Assembly (NCBI RefSeq): GCF_026130175.1
Contig: NZ_JAIGNI010000156.1
Span: 35,387 to 99,386 of the forward strand
Direction: 5' to 3'
DNA from: Lyngbya sp. CCAP 1446/10
GTDB taxonomy: Bacteria > Cyanobacteriota > Cyanobacteriia > Cyanobacteriales > Microcoleaceae
DNA length: 64,000 bases
A model generated the notes under the pieces. That model did no database searches. It was given only the letters and a program-made list of their open reading frames with translations, and was not told the origin of the DNA. The translations under genes and the position numbers were made by a program. This document shows positions 51,811 to 60,342 of this stretch, piece after piece. The stretch's first letter is position 1. The number at the start of each line of letters is the position of its first letter.

Positions 51811-52614
51811 TTAATTATCTCGCAGTCCAGTTTCTTGTAACAGTTGGTTTGCCCAAACCAGATTTTGTTCTGACAGAGACGGTATTGGATCTCGATCGTA
51901 ATCAATTCGATAATCGTAGCCCGCGCGATCGTAAACACCTGCGAACAATTCTGGTAAGTTAACAATGGGTTCTACATCTTCCTCACGCAAGGGAAGTAGA
52001 AATACAGGTAGAGAATCGCTCAGATTAAAAGCATAAAGTTCTGCCAGAGGACGGCGATTGCTGCGACTGACTAAAACGCGATAATCGCTTTGAATGGAAT
52101 TGTTAAGTACGGGCATGGGTTCGCCTTTTCGCAGCAAGTCGATTTCAACTAAATGGGTTAGGCTACCTAAAATATTTTGGCGTTTTTTGAGGTAAGTAAT
52201 TCTGCCATCTCCACTGCGTTTGTTGACTGGAGAAAGAATTTCAATTGCGGTTACAACTTGTTTAGTTGCCATTTCTCGTACTTCTAGGTAACTCTGTTTG
52301 ATTTTTTCGGGGGCTGGCACTTTGACGGTAGTGGGAATTGTGAGGGTTGCAGTGGCAACTGAACCGGTAGGAATATCGGGGGTATTGGGTTGACGTTTGA
52401 TTGCTACATCGGGGATGCCGACTAACAGCGAGTCCTCGTTATTGTCATTGATATCATTAATTTGATAGATGCGTTTTTCAATGGCGATTTCATATTTGGG
52501 GCGAATTTGAGGCATGATCGAATCGGCGATCGCAATAATTAATCGATTGTGAGTTTCCTGCCAGAAATCGGGGTGTTCTAAGTAGGGGTTCATTCCGGGA
52601 AAGGGTGAGGGCAT
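51811..52614 (-). CDS. DUF4058 family protein
   Basis: A 267-residue protein with the strongly conserved N-terminus MPSPFPGMNPYLEHPDFW and downstream AIADSIMPQIRPKYEI, REMATKQVVTAIEILSPVNK, and RRPLAELYAFNLSDSLPVF. DUF4058 is common in cyanobacteria; a restriction-nuclease-like fold has been suggested for the broader group, but I know of no established function. The gene is transcribed toward the DUF5615 gene (convergent). A short internal insert (NDINDNNED) is specific here. Confidence 0.88.
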   Translation of the reverse strand: MPSPFPGMNPYLEHPDFWQETHNRLIIAIADSIMPQIRPKYEIAIEKRIYQINDINDNNEDSLLVGIPDVAIKRQPNTPDIPTGSVATATLTIPTTVKVPAPEKIKQSYLEVREMATKQVVTAIEILSPVNKRSGDGRITYLKKRQNILGSLTHLVEIDLLRKGEPMPVLNNSIQSDYRVLVSRSNRRPLAELYAFNLSDSLPVFLLPLREEDVEPIVNLPELFAGVYDRAGYDYRIDYDRDPIPSLSEQNLVWANQLLQETGLRDN

Positions 52615-52911
52615 AGGACTTTATTGGGATTTGTTGATTTTATAATCATTTTAGCACTGGGTTAATGTTGCGACAAGGGCGATCGCCTTTTGGGAAGAAA
52701 AGGGCGATTTCCTAGGGGATAGCTGCGCGGCGCGCGTACGTAATTTAGTTAGATGGTGGGTGGAATGGTGATCGCTCTTTTCAGGAAGGATATGTGGCTC
52801 ACACTAAAGACTTGTCTGGATTTGTATCATTGACGCTTCTCTACTGTTGCAGCTAAGATACTTAATAGAAAGCTACATAGCTAACTCAACTCCATTTACA
52901 ATTGGTAAGAT
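52615..52911. other. Intergenic region with GGGCGATCGCC motifs
   Basis: Contains AAGGGCGATCGCCTTTTGGG near 52676, like the hairpin at 50990, and a GC-rich palindrome GCGCGGCGCGCG near 52727. The promoter of the EAD/STAND frame must lie here; no clear -10/-35 pair is picked out. Confidence 0.5.
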
Positions 52912-53313
52912 ATGGACCCCCTCACAACTGGCGCGATCGCAACTGCAACTCTGGTTTTAACGAAAGCCACTGAAAAGGCAGGTGAAACTTTGGGAGAAAA
53001 GGTATTAGAGCAAGCTGGCAAGTTGATGCAACTGCTCAAGCGTAAGTCTCCTGATACGGCAAGTGCCATAGAATTGGTAGCACAACATCCAAAATTAGTT
53101 GAACAGCAGCCAGAAGATTATGGAGAAGCCGTTTTGGTGGAAAAAGTCGAGTCAGCAGCTAAATCCGACTCTGAAATCGCGGTGGCAGTTCAAGCTTTGG
53201 CCGATGCTGTCAAGTCTCAGCCACAAACAAGTCAGAATATTACGAACGCAGAGAAAATCTATGGAAACTTTCAGGGATCTTCCATCGGGGGGAATGTTAC
53301 CCTGAACAATTGA
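52912..53313 (+). CDS. Small effector-associated-type protein preceding a STAND ATPase
   Basis: A 133-residue protein. The N-terminus MDPLTTGAIATATLVLTKAT and GETLGEKVLEQAGKLMQLL are familiar from cyanobacterial signalling proteins, where this region precedes NB-ARC, TIR or caspase-like parts; the C-terminus NFQGSSIGGNVTLNN resembles the repetitive tails of those proteins. It stops at TGA (53311-53313), but the next ten codons are open in the same frame and lead into the ATPase at 53344. It may therefore be a separate adaptor or the N-terminus of a longer protein. No enzymatic motif is visible. Confidence 0.75.
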   Translation: MDPLTTGAIATATLVLTKATEKAGETLGEKVLEQAGKLMQLLKRKSPDTASAIELVAQHPKLVEQQPEDYGEAVLVEKVESAAKSDSEIAVAVQALADAVKSQPQTSQNITNAEKIYGNFQGSSIGGNVTLNN

Positions 53314-53343
53314 CTGAACTCGCCCGAAGCGGAACGGGTAATT

Positions 53344-55410
53344 GTGCCTTTAGAAGAGCAAGAGATTGATGCCCAAGTAAAAGATGAATTATCCGATGAA
53401 TTTTATCGCGGGATTTCAGCTCGTTACGAGCATATTTTGGCTGATGTTGATGTCTTGCGTCATAAGAAATTACAAGAAATAGCTGAAAAATTTGAAGAAA
53501 ACAGAGTCGTTATTATCCACGGCGCTTCTGGTCAAGGCAAGACTACTTTAGCCTTTCGCTATCTTCGCGAATTCTTTTCCGACAAATCGCGCTTTAAAGT
53601 TCAACTAATTGATAGCAGAAAACACGCTCTTAGTATTGCGACAGCTATAGCCGATAAAGCTGATGCAATCGGTATACCGATTGCCGTTTATTTGGATATT
53701 TCACCTAATGATATTGGCTGGACTGAGTTGGTCAGACAATTATCTACTCACAGAAACATTCGAGTTCTGGTCACGGTTCGCGAAGAAGATTTTCGTCGAG
53801 CTAGTATTTCAGGTGCTGAAATTCAGTTTTCTGGAGTTGAACTGACGTTTAATCGGACTGAGGCGCAGGAAATCTATCAATCTCTTACAAGCAAGAAACT
53901 TCCAGCAGAATTCCTAACTTTTGAGGATGCCTGGAATAAATTTGGTGGTGAAGGCCCCCTCATGGAATTTGTCTATCTGGTGACTCAGGGAAATTCTCTT
54001 CGAGAAAGACTGTCACAACAAGTAAGACGACTTGAGGATGAAGTTAGGACAGGAAAGTTAAGTGATGCAGAAATTGCTCTTTTGAGATTAGCTTCTGTAG
54101 CGTCAGCTTTTGAATCTCAATTGCAGATTAAACCTCTTGTCAAACATTTAGCTTTAACTGCGCCAAAGAGAACTTTTGAACTGTTTGAAAAAGAGTATTT
54201 GCTTAGGCTTAGTGCGGATGGTTCTCTGATACAAGGGTTGCATCCTATACGCTCAGCAATACTTGCAGACCTTCTAATCGAGCCAATATTTTCACCGTGG
54301 TCAGAAAGCGCTAGCATCTGTTTGCCATTTATCTTTGAAGGTGATGTTGAAAGCTTTCTCCTTTACGCCTTCTCGCGTCACCGTTCAGAAATTGAACCTC
54401 TGCTAGAGTCTCTTGCTTGCTATCAGCCAAAACAGTGGACTGGAATAGCAGGAGTCACGCGGGCTTTAATTTGGTTAGGTATTAAGGAATACGCTGAAGC
54501 TAATAAACAACTTCTTGCAGAAATATATCAAGATGTAGGAACTGGTTTTCTGTTTGTATTAGATTGCGATTTTGTAGACGCTGCACCAGGCTTGGGCAGA
54601 TCGTGGTTAAGCAACTTTGGACATACATTTACTCCAGAAGGACGGCAGCGAATAGAAGCTTATCAAGCTCGTCAGACTGATAAAAAGCAAGTGTTTGTAC
54701 GTGCTGAAAGATGGTTGTCAAGTCGGACTCAACAACCTACAACACCCTCATCTGATGTGGATTGGTCGAGTATGGCGGAAACAATATTTTGGATAGGACA
54801 TTTTGGAGTGTCCTGGCCTTTAGCAGAATGGCTTTCTAATTATAAGATTGACCGAGCAATTGATGCGCTCCCCATCGAGATATTAGCTGATTTAATGCTA
54901 GGGATGTCTTGCGGATATCAAGACGGCTTTAGTTCTTGGCTGGAGACGAATCGCTCTAGACTTATGAATCGCTTGCGGCAAGAAACACAAACAGTAGCAT
55001 TGGAAGATGATGGAGAAAAACTTACGGCTCATTTTATTGTTGATATCCAGCAACAAAACGGCTCTCAATATGAAGACGAACAAGAAGCCGAAACTACTAA
55101 AAATCGCTTGCATGAAGAAGCCGTGCAGCGATGCGGACTATTAAGAAGACTTCTGCCAAATCGAGAACTGTATGCTTGTCAAGGTTACGGGCACAGGGTT
55201 TGGTCAGGTGAAATCCCATTCGATGAAACTAAAAAAACAGGTATTCCCAAGTCTTATCTTCCAATCTCGTGGCTGCTCTCAGTCAATTCAACATTTAGAG
55301 GATTGGCGCTACAACCTTTTAGACCTAAAACTTGGCTGGAATATACTGATTTAATTTTCAATCTCAGACAGGCTATACTCCAGGCGCTAAAACAACTAGA
55401 ACAGGGTTGA
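53344..55410 (+). CDS. STAND-type ATPase, upstream part of an interrupted frame
   Basis: A 688-residue P-loop protein: IIHGASGQGKTTLAFRYL (Walker A at about 57-74) and a strand IAVYLDISPND as the likely Walker B region, then NIRVLVTVREEDFR as a sensor-type segment. The remainder is helical with no recognised repeats. It would act as a signal-dependent NTPase. The GTG start at 53344 is weakly supported, because the frame is continuous from the small gene except for one TGA. It ends at TGA 55408-55410 (QLEQG-stop), and the same frame stays open for a further 502 codons. It is therefore either a truncated product or one segment of a longer protein. Confidence 0.75.
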   Translation: MPLEEQEIDAQVKDELSDEFYRGISARYEHILADVDVLRHKKLQEIAEKFEENRVVIIHGASGQGKTTLAFRYLREFFSDKSRFKVQLIDSRKHALSIATAIADKADAIGIPIAVYLDISPNDIGWTELVRQLSTHRNIRVLVTVREEDFRRASISGAEIQFSGVELTFNRTEAQEIYQSLTSKKLPAEFLTFEDAWNKFGGEGPLMEFVYLVTQGNSLRERLSQQVRRLEDEVRTGKLSDAEIALLRLASVASAFESQLQIKPLVKHLALTAPKRTFELFEKEYLLRLSADGSLIQGLHPIRSAILADLLIEPIFSPWSESASICLPFIFEGDVESFLLYAFSRHRSEIEPLLESLACYQPKQWTGIAGVTRALIWLGIKEYAEANKQLLAEIYQDVGTGFLFVLDCDFVDAAPGLGRSWLSNFGHTFTPEGRQRIEAYQARQTDKKQVFVRAERWLSSRTQQPTTPSSDVDWSSMAETIFWIGHFGVSWPLAEWLSNYKIDRAIDALPIEILADLMLGMSCGYQDGFSSWLETNRSRLMNRLRQETQTVALEDDGEKLTAHFIVDIQQQNGSQYEDEQEAETTKNRLHEEAVQRCGLLRRLLPNRELYACQGYGHRVWSGEIPFDETKKTGIPKSYLPISWLLSVNSTFRGLALQPFRPKTWLEYTDLIFNLRQAILQALKQLEQG

Positions 55411-56919
55411 GAAGTCTACTTCCGTCACTCAAAGAACGTTCAGTTAATTGGCAAATTAATTGACTCAAAAAGATGGGATTATTGTCAGCAGATACTGCTA
55501 AAAAAGCCCCTGCTTCCTCTTTGCGCTGTTGATGAGTGGGGTTTTGTTGATGAACTAGGCTCAGATTCACCTAGTCAAAAGGCTAAGGAAAAGTTATCCG
55601 TTGTCAGCAAACGAAGTTTGTTCCTCAAATTATACAAACCTTTTTTAACTGATTTTGGAACTTACACCAACACTCTTTATAACTTTTTTGACCAAGCCAC
55701 TCATGCGATGGTATTAAACCCTCTCCTGGGAAAAGGATTGAAGCCTGACCAGAAAAATGAGATCAGCAGAAACCAAATAATTAAAAACACAGAACAGTAT
55801 GGAATTAAAGCTAATTTGATTCGCATATCCAATTTCAATCTATCTAATACAATCAAAGTTTTGCCCAAGCTCCACAAGAACTTTAGACAGTTGATCGCTC
55901 AATTTATCAATGACAATGAATTGGAGTCTTTGGATGGTCAAGAACAGGCAGTCTATAGGCGTGTATGGAATCTCTGGTATTTATTTACATTTCAGCCAGA
56001 TTTACGCTTAAAGAATCCTGTGCAAGAGTCTGCAAATCAATTTGAAAATAGTAAAAGAAGAATTATAAACCATCTCAAAAAAGAGTTACGAAATATTTGC
56101 TCTGACAAGTTACGAATTCAGATTATATCTGAAGAGGTTCTTTGGAGACAGGAGCGGACACTCTGGATAAAAATTGATGGCGAAAATCCAGTAGAAGTAC
56201 ACAAGTCATTGGAAAGCGTACTGATTGCGATTTGGCAGGCATTTTTGGAATTTAAGAACAAGGACTTGCGACACCATGTGATTGACTTAAATTGGTCTTT
56301 TGTTGCCATTGTACCCTTAGTCAAAGGCAAGTCTTTGAATGCTACGGCATGGCATATCAACCTAACTGTTCTGTTATCAAATGACGAACAGCTTGAATTA
56401 AAGTGGTGGAATTTAGTTCCCCATTCTATTCCTCCAGATGCTTTAACGAAATTGATGTTAATGACTTGGACAGATCCGTGTTTAGAAATTGGGAAGAAGC
56501 TAATTGATTCGGTGTCTCAGTTATCGTTGTTTGCCGCCCATATTCGAGATTTTGAAAGACTTCCTGATTTAGATGAGCAAGGAGAAAAACAATTTGCCGA
56601 GTATATTCAGCGTCTAGTTGATCCTATGAGTGAAGCCTTACAGCTAGTGCTAGATACAGAGGTAGAAATACTAAATTTTTTAGGAGAATTCTCACCTTCT
56701 GACTATGAAAATCGTCCAAATTTAAAGACTGTAGTGGAAGCTTTACAAGCTTTACACACTCAAGTTTTACCAACTGCCAATTTGCAAGGTCAGGTGACAA
56801 TGGATTTAGAAGGAATGGTTGAATGGGCTAATCGGCTAGAAACAGGGAAACAGTATGCTTCTTTAGTGTATTTGTTTTGGGTCTCTGATATTGTAAGTAT
56901 TGCCCCTGTCACCAAGTAA
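55411..56919 (+). pseudogene. In-frame continuation of the STAND ATPase after a TGA codon
   Basis: From 55411 the frame of the upstream gene is open to TAA at 56917-56919, 502 codons. The first 69 codons have no ATG and include EVYFRHSKNVQLIGKLIDSK, which reads as ordinary protein; the only early start is TTG at 55618 and the first Met comes later (HAMVLNPLLG). The lack of a start argues that this is the C-terminal part of the upstream gene, cut off by a single TGA. The sequence is helix-rich with no family recognised. It could alternatively be made by readthrough or by reinitiation at TTG. Confidence 0.65.
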
Positions 56920-56995
56920 CCAAAAGAGTGATCGCCCTTATTTTCCCCAAGTGCGCTCTTTTTTCCAAAATAACAAAAAAGGCGATCGCTCTTCC

Positions 56996-57436
56996 CTAAT
57001 TTACCGCACGTTTGAGAATTTGACCGACAACTCCGTACCTATCGCCAACCAATCCATCGAGTTCGTGTTCAATATCTTCCAACCATCCCAGCTTACTCGT
57101 CCACTTACCATTAGCTAATTGTCTAGCTGCATGAGTTGGGATACAGCTAGAGTCAATATATAGTGCTATTTTTTCAGATCCAGGTTCTAATGTGTCGCCA
57201 TTACAAATTTCATATCCCAGCGTTTTATAAGCCAGAATATATGCTTCTAGCGTCTCCTCTTGCGGCACGCCTTCTGGCCAATAAAATTGCTCTCCCGGTA
57301 TTGGTTGCCACCATCGAACATCTTCGCCAGCAGCCCAAGCAAAGCAGTTATATTCCTCTGACTTTAGACTGGTAACTTGATAATCAGTGTGAGACAAATT
57401 CCGCCATTTAATTTCAAATTCAGGTCTTTTATACAT
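56996..57436 (-). CDS. Putative Cys/His protein (DUF7689-like), partner of an RHH gene
   Basis: A 146-residue protein. SEEYNCFAWAAGEDVRWWQP (Cys31) and PTHAARQLANGKWTSKLG (His102) carry an ordered Cys-His pair with a following Trp, as in papain-like or NlpC-type hydrolases, though the fold is not established. DIEHELDGL and DRYGVVGQILKR close the sequence. ATG 57434-57436 lies 1 bp after the upstream gene's stop, so translation is probably coupled; a TTG three codons earlier would overlap. Peptidase, amidase or deamidase activity is a guess. The DUF7689 label is from memory and uncertain. Confidence 0.6.
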   Translation of the reverse strand: MYKRPEFEIKWRNLSHTDYQVTSLKSEEYNCFAWAAGEDVRWWQPIPGEQFYWPEGVPQEETLEAYILAYKTLGYEICNGDTLEPGSEKIALYIDSSCIPTHAARQLANGKWTSKLGWLEDIEHELDGLVGDRYGVVGQILKRAVN

Positions 57437-57437
57437 T

Positions 57438-57917
57438 CTATTCAATCGCGTATCCTTGATTTTTACCCCACTCTATCCAAGCTAATGCCATTTGTTTTAC
57501 TCTTTCTTTTTGTTCTGCTTTGATGGGATTTGTACCTGTAATTGCACTCAATGCTGCGAACCAGTAAAGGGGATTTTTTTTCAGTTCTGATAGCAGTAGC
57601 GGTATAATTGGATTTCCCATATTAATAATTTCCTGATATGCAGGATGCTGAGACATTCGGTTTGTCGAAGACATTCCAGCAACTTCACTTTGCCACTGCT
57701 CGGCAAGGTGATAAAATTTGTTAATTACCACTGAGTCTAATTCAGCATTTTTATTGAGGATATCTGTGGCAGTATGTGGAGAGGAAAATTCTCGCTCTGC
57801 AAGCAAGTTTTTCAAACCCATTAAGACTAACTCTTCTATTGATACATTCAGATCGGCAGCGACTTTTTGTAGTTTCAGCAGGCGCTCATCTGAAATGGCG
57901 ATCGTGATGGTGTTCAT
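57438..57917 (-). CDS. Ribbon-helix-helix N-terminus with a conserved C-terminal domain
   Basis: A 159-residue protein. Residues 1-42 (TITIAISDERLLKLQKVAAD, then SIEELVLMGLKNLL) fit a ribbon-helix-helix DNA-binding fold of CopG/Arc type. The C-terminal part has HLAEQWQSEVAGMSS, QHPAYQEIINMGNPIIPLLL and NPLYWFAALSAITGTNP, a domain seen in many bacteria without known function. The joining of the two suggests a DNA-binding antitoxin or regulator whose C-terminus binds a partner. The next gene begins 1 bp after its stop. Upstream lies a short RelE/ParE-like relic. Confidence 0.7.
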   Translation of the reverse strand: MNTITIAISDERLLKLQKVAADLNVSIEELVLMGLKNLLAEREFSSPHTATDILNKNAELDSVVINKFYHLAEQWQSEVAGMSSTNRMSQHPAYQEIINMGNPIIPLLLSELKKNPLYWFAALSAITGTNPIKAEQKERVKQMALAWIEWGKNQGYAIE

Positions 57918-57922
57918 CTCGC

Positions 57923-58110
57923 TTACAAACTAGGATGATTTCTTAAGTGTAACAAATAAATTATAGTTGCTATAAGAATCCAATTTTGATCGATAACTTC
58001 GTAAAGTAAAGTGTAGCCAATAAATTCTAGATCCACACTAGAGCCAGTACGTGCTGAATCGGGACTCGTGGAGGCGTAAAGTATAGAAGTTGCCAAACAG
58101 GCACACCGAT
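57923..58110 (-). pseudogene. Possible RelE/ParE-like toxin relic
   Basis: The minus-strand frame ends with FIGYTLLYEVIDQNWILI and LLHLRNHPSL, a pattern like the last two strands of RelE/ParE toxins. The upstream part merges with palindromic repeats near 58110-58185 and is not toxin-like, so only a C-terminal fragment remains. Assignment is by eye and weak. Confidence 0.35.
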
Positions 58111-58190
58111 CGCCCGTTAGCGTTCGCCTCGATTTAAAGCCCGCCCCTACGGGGGCTGCGCCAACGAAGAGCATCGCCCCCCAGCAATTT
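58105..58190. repeat. Palindromic repeats related to the 29-bp family
   Basis: CGATCGCCCGTTAGCG and GGGGGCTGCGCCAACGAAGAG with GCATCGCCCC share the GCTxCGCxAACGAAGAG core with the 29-bp repeats, arranged as two inverted pieces. Confidence 0.6.
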
Positions 58191-58232
58191 GTTACCCTAA
58201 AAGTAGAATCAAACCTCCCTCCACTGCATCCC

Positions 58233-59348
58233 ATGAACAACGCCTCTCCCCTAATTCAAACCGTCACCCCAGAACGCTGGGCCGGGTTTAGTATGGACTT
58301 TATCGGGGCGGGTTACACGGGGCTGTTGGTCAAAAACGGCCGCGCCGTGCGTACCCTGAAATCAGGGCGGCATTTCAGCTTCGCCCTTCCCCTGCTGGAA
58401 CAGTGTCAAATTGTCCTCGTAGACACCAAACTCCGCAATTTGGACGTGCAATCCCACGGAGATTTCTTGTCTAAGGATAGATTTTTAATTGATGCGACTC
58501 TGACGGTTATTTATCAAGTTATAGATCCGAAACGGGTAGCTTTGGAATTGTCCGATCCTATAGCTGCTTTAGCAAGTGCAGTTAAGGATTGTATGGGAAT
58601 GGCGATCGGGCAATTTTCCTTACAACAGCTTATCACCCAAGGCCGGCTGTTGCTGCGCCAAAATTTGCTCGATCGCGTCCAAGACTTTTATACACTCGGT
58701 TTTAACTTAGAAGACGTGCGAATTGGCGATGTCAGCTTTCCCGAAACAAATGGAGTTATTCGCCAAGTTGAGGGAATGAGTGCGCGACAGGAAGCAGAAA
58801 ATTCCGCCGCCCTGCAAATGAGAATTGCTGAAGCGGGCCGCCCGATCGCACCTCAAGCCCCCATCCAGCAGTTAAACTTAATTTCAGGTCATTCTCCGGC
58901 GAGTCTTCCAGCTTCTGAAACAGCAGCATCATTCGATCGCGATTTGCAACAACTGACAGAAAAACTTGCTCAAAACAGTCTCCCACCAGCCCTGAATCGC
59001 CCGCAACTTGCACCGACGATATTGGCAAGTAGCGATCGCAAAAACACCGCATATTTAATCTACAAGTTTTCGGGACAGGCGATCGGTTTAACGGCGAATC
59101 CTTTTACAATTGGACGGGAACCCACCAACAGTTTAGTGTTACAAGATCCGCAAAGTTCGCGCTACCACGCCCAGATCCGCCGGGCCACTGACGAAGTTGG
59201 CAAACAGCGATATCAACTTGTCGATTGTGGCAGTTCCAACGGCACTTTTGTGGGCGGACAGAGACTGGCTGCTAACGAGCCTTTTTGGTTGGCGAATGGT
59301 TGCGAAATTGCGATCGGCGACCAAAAATGGGTGTTTCAAGACGGGTGA
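58233..59348 (+). CDS. SPFH/band 7-like domain fused to an FHA domain
   Basis: A 371-residue protein. The N-terminal half (about 15-200) looks like an SPFH/prohibitin domain: GLLVKNGRAVRTLKSGRHF, CQIVLVDTKLRNLDV, DRFLIDATLTVIYQVIDP, and a helix ending EGMSARQEAENSAAL. A linker rich in Pro/Ser/Ala follows, then a C-terminal FHA domain (about 285-368) with PFTIGREPTNSLVLQD, SSRYHAQI and CGSSNGTFVGG, the residues that bind phospho-Thr. It may scaffold a membrane-linked, phosphorylation-dependent complex. No transmembrane segment is evident. No kinase gene is adjacent. Confidence 0.82.
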   Translation: MNNASPLIQTVTPERWAGFSMDFIGAGYTGLLVKNGRAVRTLKSGRHFSFALPLLEQCQIVLVDTKLRNLDVQSHGDFLSKDRFLIDATLTVIYQVIDPKRVALELSDPIAALASAVKDCMGMAIGQFSLQQLITQGRLLLRQNLLDRVQDFYTLGFNLEDVRIGDVSFPETNGVIRQVEGMSARQEAENSAALQMRIAEAGRPIAPQAPIQQLNLISGHSPASLPASETAASFDRDLQQLTEKLAQNSLPPALNRPQLAPTILASSDRKNTAYLIYKFSGQAIGLTANPFTIGREPTNSLVLQDPQSSRYHAQIRRATDEVGKQRYQLVDCGSSNGTFVGGQRLAANEPFWLANGCEIAIGDQKWVFQDG

Positions 59349-59359
59349 ATGAGAGATAT

Positions 59360-59711
59360 GAAGATTATTTGAAACACCCGATAAACACAGATAAATCCCA
59401 TCAGCGTTCATCTGTGTTTATCTGCTGATATCTGCGGTTAAAAAATCCCAATCTAAGTAACTTGATTTAATCACTACATACACGTAATAGATCAAGATGG
59501 TTTAAAACCGCAGATCAACGCAGATCAACGCAGATTAATTCGATCGGCTTTCATCTGTCAGGTTTTTGTAGGGGCGTTGTCAAGAGTCCCCGCCCTTCCG
59601 ACACAGCTTGACAACTTCTCCCTCCCCAATTCCAAATACCTCCGAGTAGAATTCTCTTCCCAACCCTAGGGGGGATATCTCGACAAGCGTTTCGATCCAG
59701 AATTTGTCAAG
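59360..59711. repeat. Gap filled by CGCAGAT/CACAGAT repeats
   Basis: 59360-59440 holds inverted ACACAGATAAAT and ATCTGTGTTTAT arms plus ATCTGCGGTT. 59505-59545 holds CCGCAGAT followed by two ATCAACGCAG units and GATTAATTC. Same family as 17978-18042 and 60163-60234. No gene is seen between. Confidence 0.75.
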
Positions 59712-59738
59712 ATGGAAAATATAACGAGAGGACAACCC

Positions 59739-60053
59739 ATGAACTTTTCTATACAATCTGTTTACAACTGGTATCGCGACACGCTCCGCAACCCCAAGTA
59801 CCGCTGGTGGATTATTCTGGGAACGTTGGCATATCTGGTAAGCCCGATCGACATTGCGCCCGATTTTCTCCCCGTAATCGGACAAATTGACGACTTGGCG
59901 ATCGCAGTATTGCTGATTTCGGAAGTGTCCCAAATGGCGATCGACCATTTTAAATCCCGTCAAACAGAGAAAGATTCAGCATCTGAAGCAACCAGCACCT
60001 ATTCAGAAGGTACAGCACGCACCGTTGATGTAGAAGCGTCCTCTGTACAATAA
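59739..60053 (+). CDS. DUF1232 (YkvA-like) small membrane protein
   Basis: A 104-residue protein with the DUF1232 signature YLVSPIDIAPDFLPVIGQID (about 32-51) spanning a helical pair that inserts into or lies on the membrane; the C-terminus is Ser/Thr/Glu-rich. The function of this widespread family is unsettled. ATG 59739-59741 is chosen because GAGAGG lies about 8 bases upstream; an ATG nine codons earlier is in frame. Monocistronic. Confidence 0.82.
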   Translation: MNFSIQSVYNWYRDTLRNPKYRWWIILGTLAYLVSPIDIAPDFLPVIGQIDDLAIAVLLISEVSQMAIDHFKSRQTEKDSASEATSTYSEGTARTVDVEASSVQ

Positions 60054-60162
60054 CTGCCAAAAATAACTCAATATTGCAGCTTTTTGAGAGTGAGTGGGAG
60101 CAGAAGACGATCGGCTCCCTTTTCCATTGGCGCTGCTAAACTAGGCTTGAATTGCCTAAATC

Positions 60163-60234
60163 TTTGATAGATCAACCGCAGATACAAGGCAGATCAACGC
60201 AGATCAACGCAGATCAACGCAGATAATTTCAAGA
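60163..60234. repeat. CGCAGAT-family repeat with tandem ATCAACGCAG units
   Basis: TAGATCAACCGCAGATA, AAGGCAGAT, three ATCAACGCAG units, and AATTTCAAGA. It has the same order as 17978-18042 but with expanded internal units. Confidence 0.85.
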
Positions 60235-60342
60235 CGGCGGTTGAAACCCTACCAAAGTTTTTGGGCAAATGCTCCGGTAGCGCCCCAAAGCTGGTAACTT
60301 TAATTGTGAGAAATCTGTGTGAATAGGAAATCTTGATAAATA

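Noticed and set aside
52912..56919. Selenocysteine or a reassigned code as the explanation for the two TGA codons
   Set aside because: No selenocysteine-type hairpin was evident after either TGA, and other genes in the window use TGA as an ordinary stop (for example the 4-base ATGA overlaps at 7510 and 35836).
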